A model generated the notes under the pieces. It saw only the letters and a program-made list of their open reading frames with translations, was not told the origin of the DNA and searched no databases. This document shows positions 34,900 to 46,470 of a stretch of DNA of 64,000 bases, in pieces. The stretch lies in NCBI GenBank assembly GCA_032622095.1, contig CP136066.1:51058911-51122910 (forward strand), in the 5' to 3' direction. The translations under genes and the position numbers were made by a program. Every line of letters begins with the position of its first letter. Position 1 is the first letter of the stretch. Source of the DNA: Siphonodentalium dalli (lineage: Eukaryota > Mollusca > Scaphopoda > Gadilida > Siphonodentaliidae).

Positions 34900-35126
34900 A
34901 CACACATACACATATATATACATATATATATATATAAACAGCGCGCAAACATACATACATACATCGCACAGACGCATGGTCCATCGCCCGCACACACCCA
35001 CACACACACCCTTATATATATATTCTCTTATATATTCGATGGTCCCTGTTGGAGACTCGCATATATAAGAGAATGTACTGGCACAGGGTTTTCGCATAAT
35101 TTCAAGAAGCTCCAGTCATAGAAGGG
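34365..35126. mobile_element. Second TTAA element, sharing a TTAA with its neighbour
   Basis: 762 bp between TTAA at 34361-34364 (also the right flank of the preceding MITE) and TTAA at 35127-35130. Ends TCCTTTCATGATGGA and its imperfect inverse CCCTTCTATGACTGGA. It carries two divergent hairpins of the TATATATGCGAG family (34410-34470 and 35019-35082) near the ends. The middle holds a LINE-tail-like piece (CTTTATTTCCTCCATTC at about 34479) and a long microsatellite. Non-coding. Confidence 0.7.
34609..35015. repeat. CATA/TATA/CACA microsatellite
   Basis: About 400 bp of ACATA, TATATA and CACA repeats inside the TTAA element. The four overlapping open frames of 100-160 codons across it encode only Tyr/Ile/His/Thr-rich repeats and are not genes. 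Confidence 0.97.
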
Positions 35127-35226
35127 TTAAACCTGGATTTACTGCTTAGCCCTTTGATTATTAAATGGATTCTCCCACTCAGTTATAAAAGAAACTATTT
35201 ATCCACGGCTCACTACCTGGCAAATA

Positions 35227-35395
35227 CCTACTGTGCATGGACAGATAGTAATCTACTTACAAACTTACAAACCATACAAACGCTCTTCAGCGGAATTACA
35301 GCATTCAGAAGTGGGTTGTAGCAGAGGGCTGAGAGCCCTTTCAAATCTTCCCGGGTTATATCATCCCAAACTCCAAACTTGCCGCTCACTAACTT
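35227..35395. repeat. Dispersed ~165-bp repeat, copy 1
   Basis: Matches 60180-60345 in the same orientation: CCTACTGTGCATGG, CAATCTACTTACAAAC-like, CGCTCTTCAGCGGAATTACA, TGGGTTGTAG and TCTTCCCGGGT in order. Non-coding. It may be a SINE or part of a larger element; I could not find convincing A and B boxes. Confidence 0.8.
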
Positions 35396-36077
35396 TATTG
35401 ACTACACAAAGCCTTCTAATAAACGTACGTTTATTACATCAATGTATAAATTTATTTAGCTTTATTAGGTAGGTACTACATGTACTTTTATGACGTAGTT
35501 ATATATGCAAAGTGTGCAAGTAACTAATGATGTCAACATTGTGATTTTAGAACGTTTTTATCGTCCATAATTCACTGTTATTGATACAAAATTCGTAAAA
35601 TTGAAATACGGTTTGCTCTAAAACATCTATAAATCACCAAAACAAATTCGGCTTAGAATAACAGTAAAAAGCCAACGAACTATTTCGCTCTAAGCCACAC
35701 TTCGATTTTCCCACGTCTTGAATGCCAATTAGTAATGGCGACATCGAAGTAACGAATGAAAAATTTAGGAACATGACAGAATTCCCCCAAATGTAAGTTT
35801 TGCGCTATGGATAAATAAAACGGTTTATGCCCGTTCGGGGAATTTGGTATCTATTTGACTCGACAGATCCTTGCCCAATAGATGCTCAAATTAATAAATT
35901 TGAAGAGCGTTTTTTATTCGAAGAAGCGATTTTAAAGAATTTTACCTAGTTTAACATAACACACATTTGATTGAACACACATTTTCAACAATATTTGTGT
36001 GGCGAATTGCAAGTTGCATTTAGACACTGCATGTGGAAGCAAGTTGGAGCTCGCTCGCGAAGTCACATGCCACGATT
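35396..36077. other. Sequence without recognised features
   Basis: Unique AT-rich sequence up to the LINE insertion. Nothing recognised. Confidence 0.5.
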
Positions 36078-36092
36078 TCAAGCAACTAATAT

Positions 36093-37948
36093 ATATATAT
36101 ATTTTTTATAATATTTTATTTTTTCATTATATTACACATTTATGTACAGAACAATATCTGATACCAACGATTGCATATATATATAGACGGTGGGGGGGGG
36201 GGGTCGACATTCGTACACAACTCACACACACCTTGCACACGCATTGATATATTATACTCGTATATATATATATATTTATGCCAGTTCTATTCTGTCTCAA
36301 ATTTGTTCATGAACTTTGGACTTGTTTGCCGAATCTGATATTGTAAACTCGGACTATATACTATTCAAGATAACTATGTTCCCTGCTAAGTTAGTTATGA
36401 GTGTGCACTATTGTTCTTGATGGCTTTCATTAGGTCCCTCCACTCGAGTTGGAAATGGTTTAGATTGTCGGAATTCAGTGCAATATATCGATACGATTTG
36501 TATCGTAATTCAAATTCTCGAATGAGTAAGTTCAGAGAGAGTTCGTCGGGGTTAAATTTAGTTTTATACAGATAATATTTCAGAATTGATAGTATAAGAA
36601 AGTTTAGTTTGTTGTTTTTATTGTAAGCACCAATCCCAAAAAGAATGTTTTTCCGAGAAAGCGAGATGCCCAGATTATTTCGATCTAGCCATGCCTAGCC
36701 AGCCAGGCCTGAGTGGTATTTACAAAAGTTCTTACGAGTGGACAGTCAAAGAAATTATGTGAAATTGATTCATGTGCGACGTTACATCTGAGACATAGAC
36801 CATCTGACCGAATTCGCATTATGTTCAAAAGTCTGTTTGTGCCTAAAATTATGGTCAGTATTCGGTATTGAAACCAGCGTAGTTTTGTGTCGACTAATAG
36901 TTTGAAGGGTGATGAAAATATATGTTTCCAGTGAAGGGAACACCTTAATTCGTTTTCCCATTTCATTTGTGACGATGATTGTCCTATTTTAGTTCATTTT
37001 ATGAATTCATCGTAAAAAGTTCTGCAACCTCGCTCATTTTGAAGTAGTGATACAATATTTTCAGGAATGATTGGATTTTGAACCCTGACGATCGCTTGAT
37101 CAGTCCGTTTTAATAACCTATTAATTTGTCTGTTTAGGCCGTGTAAAGTGATAAAGTTTGTGGTGATTTTGTTCTTAGTTCTAAGAGTTTCGATGGAATG
37201 TGGCGTATTGTCGTCGGTGAACATATCATTTATGAATATTATGCCTTTGTCCTTCCACTCAGCGACGTTTATCATTGAGTCGTCGATCAACAGTTCATCA
37301 TTGTTCCAGATTGTTTGCGTCATGTCGTATCGAGGCTCTTTTATGTCCAAGAAATTACGCCAGGCTACAAAGACGTCACGCCAGAAAGGATTCCCAATAG
37401 TTGACTCGCATCTTTTTATATATTTTGAACCATATGTCGCAAAAAGAGGGTCATTTATTATTTGTTTTGGTGCCAAAGTTTTCCATTGAGTTGTTTTCGT
37501 TATGCACCTTCGAATCCATGTTATTTTTAATGAGTCGATGAAATATTTTAGGTGCACCATTCTTAAACCACCGTTTTCATATTCTGCGCACAGTTGCATT
37601 CTTTTTATTCTATCACGTTTTCCATTCCAAATAAATCTGAACAAAATGGTATTCATTTCGTCTATGAACTTTTTATCTGGATTTGGCAAAACCATAAATA
37701 AGTGGACAAATTTTTGTATTAGAATAGATTTTATCAAAGTAATTTTACCAAGGGGTGTTAAGCATCTATATTTCCATTTATTTATCGATTTCTTTAATTC
37801 ATCAATCTTCCCCATGTAGTTGAGTTGCGGGGTCTCTGTCGGATTAGTACAAAATGTTATACCTAACAACGTGAAAGACTTTGGGATTGGTGCCAATCCA
37901 CCGTTCTTTTTTGTTCCCAACCAAACAATTTCACATTTATCAATATTA
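36093..37948 (-). mobile_element. 5'-truncated L1/Tx1-like LINE with 15-bp target duplication
   Basis: A 1.86-kb insertion flanked by perfect 15-bp direct repeats TCAAGCAACTAATAT (36078-36092 and 37949-37963). The 3' end (left side, minus-strand element) finishes in an A/T-rich tail. The content is the C-terminal half of a LINE ORF2. Truncation at the 5' side, a long target duplication and an A/T-rich tail are hallmarks of target-primed reverse transcription. Confidence 0.9.
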
Positions 37949-37956
37949 TCAAGCAA
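36395..37956 (-). pseudogene. LINE ORF2 C-terminal fragment
   Basis: Minus-strand coding remnant of about 520 residues, lacking the endonuclease and the catalytic RT core. The main frame (37956-36994) contains LLGITFCTNP, LTPLGKITLIKSILIQKF, LFRFIWNGKRDRIKR and GGLRMVHLKYFIDSLK, a typical RT thumb/post-RT region of L1/Tx1-like LINEs. An in-frame TGA at 36994-36996 is followed by KWENELRCSLHWKHIF and KLRWFQYRILTIIL...C..C (zf-RVT-like) to 36685. After a small indel the reading resumes to a natural-looking stop at 36395-36397. Clade assignment is tentative. Confidence 0.85.
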
Positions 37957-37963
37957 CTAATAT

Positions 37964-38846
37964 GTTCAAGTCCCACAGCGCAAATGCTTGCAGATATGAG
38001 TGTACATATTTAAATATATAACTCAGCGCGAATACTTGCATATATGAGTGTACATATTTAAATATATAACTCAGCGCGAATGCTTGCAGATATGAGTGTA
38101 CATATTTAAATATATAACTCAGCGTGAATGCTTGCATATATGAGTGTAAATATTTAAATATATAACACAGCGCGAATGCTTGCAGATATGAGTGTAAATA
38201 TTTAAATATATAACTCAGCGCGAATGCTTGCATATATGAGTGTACATATTTAAATATATAACACAGCGCGAATGCTTGCAGATATGAGTGCACATATTTA
38301 AATATATAACTCAGCGCGAATGCTTGCATATATGAGTGTACATATTTAAATATATAACGCAGCGCGAAAGCTTGCAGATATGAGTGTAAATATTTAAATA
38401 TATAACTCAGCGCGAATGCTTGCAGATATGAGTGTAAATATTTAAATATATAACTCAGCGCGAATGCTTGCAGATATGAGTGTACATACTTAAAATATAA
38501 AACTCAGCGCGAATGCTTGCAGATATGAGTGTACATACTTAAAATATAAAACTCAGCGCGAATGCTTGCAGATATGAGTGTACATACTTAAAATATATAA
38601 CTCAGCGCGAATGCTTGCATATATGAGTGTACATATTTAAATATATAACTCAGCGCGAAAGCTTGCAGATATGAGTGTAAATATTTAAATATATAACTCA
38701 GCGCGAATGCTTGCAGATATGATTGTACATATTTAAATATATAACTCAGCGCGAATGCTTGCAGATATGAGTGTACATACTTATAATATAAAACTCAGCG
38801 CGAATGCTTGCAGATATGAGTGTACATACTTAAAATATATAACTCA
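37964..38846. repeat. 48-bp minisatellite
   Basis: About 18 copies of a 48-bp unit with CAGCGCGAATGCTTGCAGAT followed by ATGAGTGTACATATTTAAAT. 48 is a multiple of 3, so a 16-residue repetitive frame appears on the minus strand (37949-38329); it is an artefact. The LINE at 36093-37948 inserted at the left edge of this array. Confidence 0.97.
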
Positions 38847-39144
38847 CCCTATGGAACGGATAACTAATGACAAAGTCCTATGTCGTGTCCTCTCTGATCG
38901 TGAATATTTTTTCTATTCCGAACCACGGGTATATGCGCACTGTGTTTGTTTTATTTATAGTCACGGCCACGGAACAAACGATGGGATAATTGTCATATTG
39001 CGGATCTAGATTTCATTACTGGAGAAACGCACATTGACTAAAGCCAACGCTACACGCTCCTAATCACATAAATGCTGCTCACCTCACTGAGTACAATAAT
39101 TGTCAAGCTATGGAACGAAATCTATGAGAGAAACAGTTTTGACC

Positions 39145-39368
39145 TACAGTAATGCCCTTAATAATCGACTCCATAACCACAGCAGAATTATGGGTAATTT
39201 TTCAGGATTTAGTCGGAAATATGGCTTGTTGACATTCATCGGAAAGCTCTCAGTGAGAGCTTTCCTATGAATGGCAACAAGCCATATTTCCGACTAAAGA
39301 CTAAATCCTGAAAACTTACAAATAATTATGCTGTGGTTAAGGAGTCGATTATTTAGGGCATCACTGTA
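39145..39368. mobile_element. Palindromic mariner-type MITE, copy 1
   Basis: 224 bp, almost wholly palindromic. Starts TACAGTAATGCCC and ends in its inverse (one mismatch: GGGCATCACTGTA). It includes TAATCGACTCC, CAGCAGAATTATG and a central AGCTCTCA/TGAGAGCT stem. Terminal TA fits Tc1/mariner targets. It shares ends and inner sequence with 49527-49634. Confidence 0.85.
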
Positions 39369-41354
39369 CATTTGAATGTGCACTATTTCCAATCCATGGC
39401 CATGTGGGAAACAAAATGATGCTACCACACACGACGTGATCTGAACCGTATCTAAAAGTTATGTCGTTCCTACGGAACAGAAACGCTGGGACATCCGCAT
39501 TCATCAGAGGACGAGTCGGATAATGGTTCCTCCTTATATACACGTGTACATACACCACCCACACCACCAGTGCAAACGTTATCCCGCGTAGAATACGATG
39601 GAAATATAGTGATCTAAACAGCGACCAATATCTCAAGAATATTGTTCAATCTGCTGTGTTTGCCGATCTGCGATTTCAAGTCGTGGGAGCGATTGGGGTC
39701 AGCTTGTCAACCAATATTCCCGTGCTACCAAATTACACAACATATCCTCGCGCAAATATAATGTGAAATAGGTACATAATGTGATTATTTGATTATAAAA
39801 TAAGCAGATAATGAAGTCATATCCATTATTTCGTTTATTGCGCGGGCCACAGTGAAAACTCATGTTAAAGAAAGTACACCTGGACAGTCGTGAGTTGGCT
39901 CATTTGTGTCATTGTCCGCACATAATCTGTTTAGAATCACAGGCCCCTGGGGAAAATTACTAAAATACAGATATAGACTATAAGAGTGTAAAGGCTCAAA
40001 TGATCAATTTTGACTAAAACCACACCAACTATAAAAACCCTAATAAATTCTAGAAATCGATAATTGCAGCCAAAATATCATCAGGTATGTCTTATTGCCA
40101 ATAAAACTCCCTTTCATTTGACATATAACTCGGCGAAATTGAACAAAGCGATGTCGATATATCGCATCGGAAACCAACGAAATCTAACGAAGAAATCGGG
40201 TCGCCAACCTCCCTGTCCGCTCAGAGGCGTTTGACCTAGTTATCCAATCAATATTGTCGAGCAATAATTTGTCGCGAACGTGTACTTAGACGCGAGGACA
40301 TATAACCTATAAATGCTCATATATGTTCCCCAAGTCATTCCGAAGCCATCTGGTGTGTTTGTGCCCAATTTTTCAACATTGTTCATCAAACAAATTCCAG
40401 AAACAAGACGAGTCTGCGACTGGCAGTAAAAGCGAAAGTAAATCAATAATGCGGGAGGTCAAGGTCACGCTATTTTGGCAGAATTTTAATATTGTATCAA
40501 AACAAATTCCAATTATTTAACGATACTTTCAAGTTCACTTCTGTTTTAAAATCAGATATACTTCTTGGTTCAGAGAACATTTATAATGTTTCTTAAATAC
40601 TCCATCAGATATATATGCATATTGATTTTTCAAGCGATCATTTGTGAACTTTACTCTCAATTATTGGCAAGCCTGTCAAAATTTTCTGTCAGTCGCAGAC
40701 ACGTCTTGTTTTTGGAATTTATTTTATTTATTTCCCGTTGAAATAATCAAAAGTTTCCAAAAACACAATGTACATTAATGTATGTATAATGTAATTTAGT
40801 GTGTCAATTCAATTCAATATGTTTATTTCCCATTAAACTGTAAAAACAGTGTTTGAGAATATAATACATAATATAACAGACAAAAGAGACTTATCGGTCC
40901 TAGTGGCCGGATGTTAACTATGCGTGTGTTACTATAATAAATATATTCATTCATTCATTAAGAAATTCTCTTCGTGATATGGCTTGGCGTCTAAAACGAA
41001 GTAAAACAATAGTCAAACAAACAAAAGTAAACAATCGTTATGGAATTAATGTTGATTGACGTGCGTTGGAGTATGGGTGCAAGTTAGTCTGACATTTTGT
41101 GTGGAACGCGAAAATGTCAGATATTCTTGTATTCATATTCCATGGAACGCAACATTTTACATCCAACTGGCAGTTTAAAAGACCATTTGTCTACCACTAG
41201 CAGTGGTATTCTGGTAGCGCGTTGCCAGGTGTCTACGCACAATACGGAAGAAAGATGGGGCCTGCGCGGGACGTCATACGACGTGGTTTCAATCAACCAA
41301 CGCCGTGCATTCAGTTCCTACATCTGGTATATATGTACGGATATATTTTTTTCT
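39369..41354. other. Sequence without recognised genes
   Basis: About 2 kb, mostly unique. A segment at about 40803-40970 (ATTCAATTCAATATGTTTAT, then CGGTCCTAGTGGCCGG and CATTCATTCATT) has the look of a LINE or SINE end. Frames of up to 99 codons show no motif. Confidence 0.5.
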
Positions 41355-44300
41355 CTATGGATTGTGATTCTGGGTGATGTGTACATCAATTTATAAGTGG
41401 GTGTGGAGTTCTCACCATTGAGCATTTCCTATAATCCAAGATGGCGTCCAACATGGCCGCCTCAGTATAGAATATGAATTAAATCAGTTTAATCTGTTTT
41501 GTTGGAAACTATATCTCATTAAATGTACTCAAAGTTATATATTATTTGGGTGCTATTACATTATACTACTGTTTATTGGAAAAATTGGCGCTCCATTAGA
41601 AAGATGGCGACCGGAACAGGGTGGGGGGGACAGAAATATTTTTCCCGACACGTATGCGGGTGGTGGTGTGTGTCAAAATAAGCCCAAAGCAATTTTTTCC
41701 GTGACAAAATTAATTTTTTTCCTTCACATCTTTTATTGGATTTTTTACTAGTTTGCACCGGTTTGTAACACTAAGAAATCAATAATAAGGAACTACATCA
41801 ACACTAAACACGCTAGGGCCATTGGATGTTGGTTTGTGCCTCTTTAGGACAAGGGAAAGTATTATTAATGCAGTTGAATCGCCCATGCAGTATTCTATGT
41901 AATTAACATCAAATAAGGATAACTTTAAAGAATTAAATTTAATGCCAAATCTGGTCAAACATGGACATTAAACACTGATGTATAAAGAAAACAAAACATG
42001 TAACACACCTAGACTTGTGAGTGGATAACACAGTTATCTCATATGTGACAAAAGAGATAGAAAATGGTAATAATTCACAATCTCATGTAGTCATGAACGA
42101 GTTAATACAGGTTTCTACTAAAAGTGTAGGTTTGTTTTTTGTTATATGCTTTACTATCACATGCTACACTTGAGCAGTCCAATAGACATAATGGCTTTTC
42201 TGAACTCATACAAGATTCCTGAATTAATACAAGATAAAAAAAATTCCTAACCAATCCTGACCAATCTGAATCAATTGGAATCAATCGTAACATTAACTTT
42301 CTTTGATTTCCCATTGGTGCTCCTGAGTGCTCCAGTGTATTGCTATATGTGCGATAAACATGTTTTAGTATGTCTAATGAGTCTGGGTGGCACGTAGCAT
42401 ATAATAATTTAACCTATCTGATATAACACAATCACCTATCTGGTGAAAACAATATCACCTATCTTGTGTAAAACAAAATCACCTATCTTTATAAATTTAC
42501 ATAACAAAGTAACAAAACACAAAAACTAAAAAGGTCTCTAAAAAGGACTACCACACACATTTTGGCACTAAAATAGTGACTATTAATTATGATTAACCGT
42601 GTGCGCTGTGTCAGTGACCGGTTACCCACTCAGGCATAGCTGCTATTCAAAATAGCAATAAAGCTGCTTAATAGGTTTTGTGACGAGAAGGGAATTGAAT
42701 GCAACCTGGACACAATACAATGACTTCAGTTTAGCAATAAAGTGTTCGATGGTATATAAATATTAGAACGTCAGTTTGTATATAAATGTTCGATATAATA
42801 TAATGATTAGAGCATATCTTGTAGTTGACTACGCGAATGTGGTGGCCAGTGACAATGGTGTAGTTCAAGAATATACTGCTAGAGACCAGTCCTGGTGGGT
42901 GTCAAAACATGGCTGGAAAAAACTCTATGAAATGGAAAAAAAATTGGGGTCGGGGGTGGGTGGGACCAAAAAGTGGTCATCGGCAAAAAAGTAGCATACG
43001 TATCTGGAATATTTTTCAGACCCCCCCCCCCCTGACCGTAATGTGAAAAATGTTATTTTTTTCACTCATATCTCCTATATCTGTTCCTATTACATTGGAC
43101 TGGTTGCAAATTGTGCCCTGTTTTCTTATTATTCATATCGATGATAATTTGATCAGTACTAAATCTTGTTCCTTTCGTCTCAGCCACGTTCAATCCCTAA
43201 GAAAATTGATCTCACAGAACGTGATATGAAATTTTCCCGAAAACTGAATATTGGTTTCTGGCAATATTTTTGTGTGAAATGAACAGATTTGAAGGAATTA
43301 ATAAGCGAGTGTGAGTTTTGCCTATAATATGCAATTTCATTAGGGCCTGAAACGGTTACTATGGTTTATGATGGCAGCCAAAATGGCCGAAATTGTACTT
43401 ATGCGCTTGCTTGTTATGACTGGTAGATGCATGGAGTAGTATAATCTGCATTAGATACATTAAATTGAAACACTTTAAATAGGACACATCAGACAATATG
43501 AAAATGGAAAAAATCATGCACATACGATATGAGATATATATTGTAGACGACCAGATACCCCCGCCCTATATTTCATTTATTTAAGATACAACCCTGTATA
43601 ATTTAGTGCCGTGGCCTCAACTATGTGGATAATGCACACTCAGTGTATGACGATAGGATAGGATAGGATAATTTATTTACAATATACACATGAATAATAC
43701 AATGACAGTAACATATAATAATATAAATGCTGTATATATTGTTGGGGGTTAGCCTAGCCCTATCGGGCTGTCTTCCTGCTACCCCCTAAAACAAGTATCA
43801 CTATAATTATTTGCATATATATAGATGGCTTGTATTTTTTTTTTTATCCACGCATACGTACAGACTACATGTATTCTCGTGTATGAAACTAACTAGAAAC
43901 TAGTTTTGGGGCATATCACAGACCAGTATTGGTGTGGTTGTGAGACAATCCAGACGAATTGTAAGATACCGCCGTCTTTAGTTAAATAAGTAAGATAGGA
44001 ATTATCTATATATATCGCTGGAAAGTCTTTTTTTGTTTTGTTTGTTGAGTGAGGTGTTGGGATAATCAAATTAACAGTATTACATGTGATATGATTGGTG
44101 CATACTGACGTGGTTAAGAATAATCCTTTTTAATTTTGTCTTGTGGGTAATGATATGAGTAAGTCTTAGACTAATTGAAATTGATATTTCAAGAGTTCTA
44201 AAAGCTGTACAACATAAAATGTTGTCATGCCTTAGTAGATCAGTGATCATCAAATGAAGATACATTGGGATGCCGGTACAATGTAACGGTGTTATCAAGA

Positions 44301-46150
44301 CATTCAATTATCACTCACACGTGTTCAGATGACAATATCGAACATTGCATGAGTTTAGATATCAAAATATACCGGGTATCGTTGATCATATGACTCTGAA
44401 CTAACATTTTTTCAACAGCCTCTTCATGCACGAAGAACAATATCATTTCGGTGTGCAATACGATTAGAGCGAATGCCATGAATCCTATTTACAGATGTAC
44501 CATGTGCCTGACAGAACAAGCGCCTGAATACAATGGTATTTCATCAACATTTGGAAGACGAAAATTTCCCAACGAATATAACACATATAACCCGATCCAA
44601 AATTAAGCATGGTCAACTGGCAACTGGTCAATTCCCAACCTGCTGACCGAAGCGTAGCACACAGTTGGTTGAATATAGGCTAGCTCTAGTCACTGAAGTG
44701 TGCAAATTTGGACTATTCAGTGAGAAAATTCAAAGTATGCCCATAACAATTGTTGCTTGTAAACAATATTTGCGGAGAAAATCGGGCCATGGTGGAATAA
44801 ACTTGAAGATACACCGGGATAGGCTAGGATATCAGTTTCTCTGATTCAGTTGTTCGCCCATTACACATACCAAATTGGGGTGAACTAAATCAATTGTGGT
44901 CACAACACAGGGAATATTAATTATGATACTGGCACCAAATTACAAGCTCTCAACTGGTAGTAAATTACAATACTCAACGACAAGTGGTGATGGAAACCAT
45001 TTCCGGAATGACACTTTGGGTTTAGGACTGAATGCACTTTTATGACTAGGTATATGCCTATAACATAATTTGTTGTTTTCATATCTGAACCTCTGCCCAT
45101 TATCTTTGTGAAATATACATGTTCCTTACTAAATGATGGTATTTAATTGTATTGCACGTCCGGTTATCAAAGATCGCGGTAGATATACTGGACATATTTA
45201 CCAGGAGAAAGCTGGCAACTTTGAAGATTCAACATGAACATACATGCACAGGGTTTTGAATACCATTGTATATAATGCTATATGGCCTGTCGAAACAAGC
45301 ATCACCACAGCTGGACCCAGTCTCCACTATATATATATATTTCCGACCCACTACTCCACACTTGGTGTAGACGCATACGTACTGCGTAGATATGCAAATA
45401 ACTCTTCCCAGAACTCAACAAATTTATGCGTTTGGTGGGACGTATCAGACCCAAGAAGACTAGAGCGCAGATTCAAGATCTCACGTCGTTCGTCGTAAGT
45501 GAAGCATGAGTTCGGTCGGTTCTACTTCGAGGGTTGGTGATAGTTACTTATGATATGTGTGATCATGTTTGACTGCCATCATAAACCATATTTACCATTT
45601 CACAGCCTAATGAGATTGCATTTTGTCGGTAATAACTCCACTGTCTTAACTCCTTCAGATCTGTTCATTTCACATTAAAATATGACTCGAAACCGAATGT
45701 GAGTTTTCGATGAAATATCATACTACGTTCTTTAAACAAATCTTTTTTAGGGATTGGAAGTAGCTGAACACAAATGAACAGCAAACTTCACTTCCCAAAT
45801 AGTCGTAGGACATGGAAAATAGGAAAACAAGCAACAGTTCTAAACAGTAGAAATGGCTATAGAAGATATGAGTGAAAACGTGGCTATTTTCCTATTCAGG
45901 TCACCATTTTGGCAGCCATCTTGCTATTGGAGAACCAATTGTTCCTGTAAAATGTGGTACAATGTAATAGCATCCCAATAATGTATACATATAAGATATT
46001 TCTCCAACAAAATGGATTAGACTGACTTAGCTCATAATTTGTAACCCGTTGGCCATGTTGGATGCCATCTTGGATTGTAGGAAATGCTCAAGGTTGTGAA
46101 CTCCACACCCACCCAGAAATTTAAGCACATACCACCCAGAATCACAATCC
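41355..46150. repeat. Large degenerate inverted repeat (about 4.8 kb)
   Basis: Two block pairs in mirrored order. Outer: about 41355-41625 and 45890-46150 (landmarks GGATTGTGATTCTGGGTG / CACCCAGAATCACAATCC; CCAAGATGGCGTCCAACATG / its inverse). Inner: about 43040-43400 and 45565-45890 (AATGAACAGATTTGAAGGA / CTTCAGATCTGTTCATT; ACTATGGTTTATGATGGCAG / its inverse). The left arm carries about 1.3 kb of extra sequence between blocks. Identity is moderate (many substitutions). The centre (43.4-45.6 kb) shows no gene. An ancient long-TIR transposon or an inverted duplication are the main options. Confidence 0.75.
43652..43800. repeat. LINE-tail-like repeat, second copy
   Basis: GATAGGATAGGATAATTTAT then ACAATATACACA, related to 13050-13215, ending in GGGCTGTCTTCCTGCTACCC. 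It lies inside the centre of the large inverted repeat. Confidence 0.55.
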
Positions 46151-46470
46151 TCTGAGAGAAAAAACTTTAACAGAGAATTTTTACTTACCCCTAAAATTGG
46201 CCCTTTGCTTCTGGACAAAAAAGTTAACCGAAACACAAAAGGTAGGGCCGATACGTCATTTTTTTTAATGAACTGTTTCTTAACATGCATGGAATATGTC
46301 GTATATGTCAATCAAAACATGCACTTCGCTGCTTGTTCCATATATTCTATTGGGCATATATTGGAAGACATATAGGACTCACCCTGATAAACGACAGTTT
46401 TCCAAGGAATAAGTAACAACGCACTCGTATTTTTTTCACTTTGACGCTGGTGGATTTTTTTATCGTTAAA

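Noticed and set aside
34602-35121. Five overlapping frames of 103-162 codons
   Set aside because: Translation of a CATA/TATA microsatellite; only Tyr, Ile, His, Thr, Cys and Met-rich low complexity.
35227-35395. tRNA-derived SINE
   Set aside because: The repeat is real (second copy at 60180) but I could not find a convincing A box and B box at tRNA spacing or a simple 3' tail, so it is left as a dispersed repeat.
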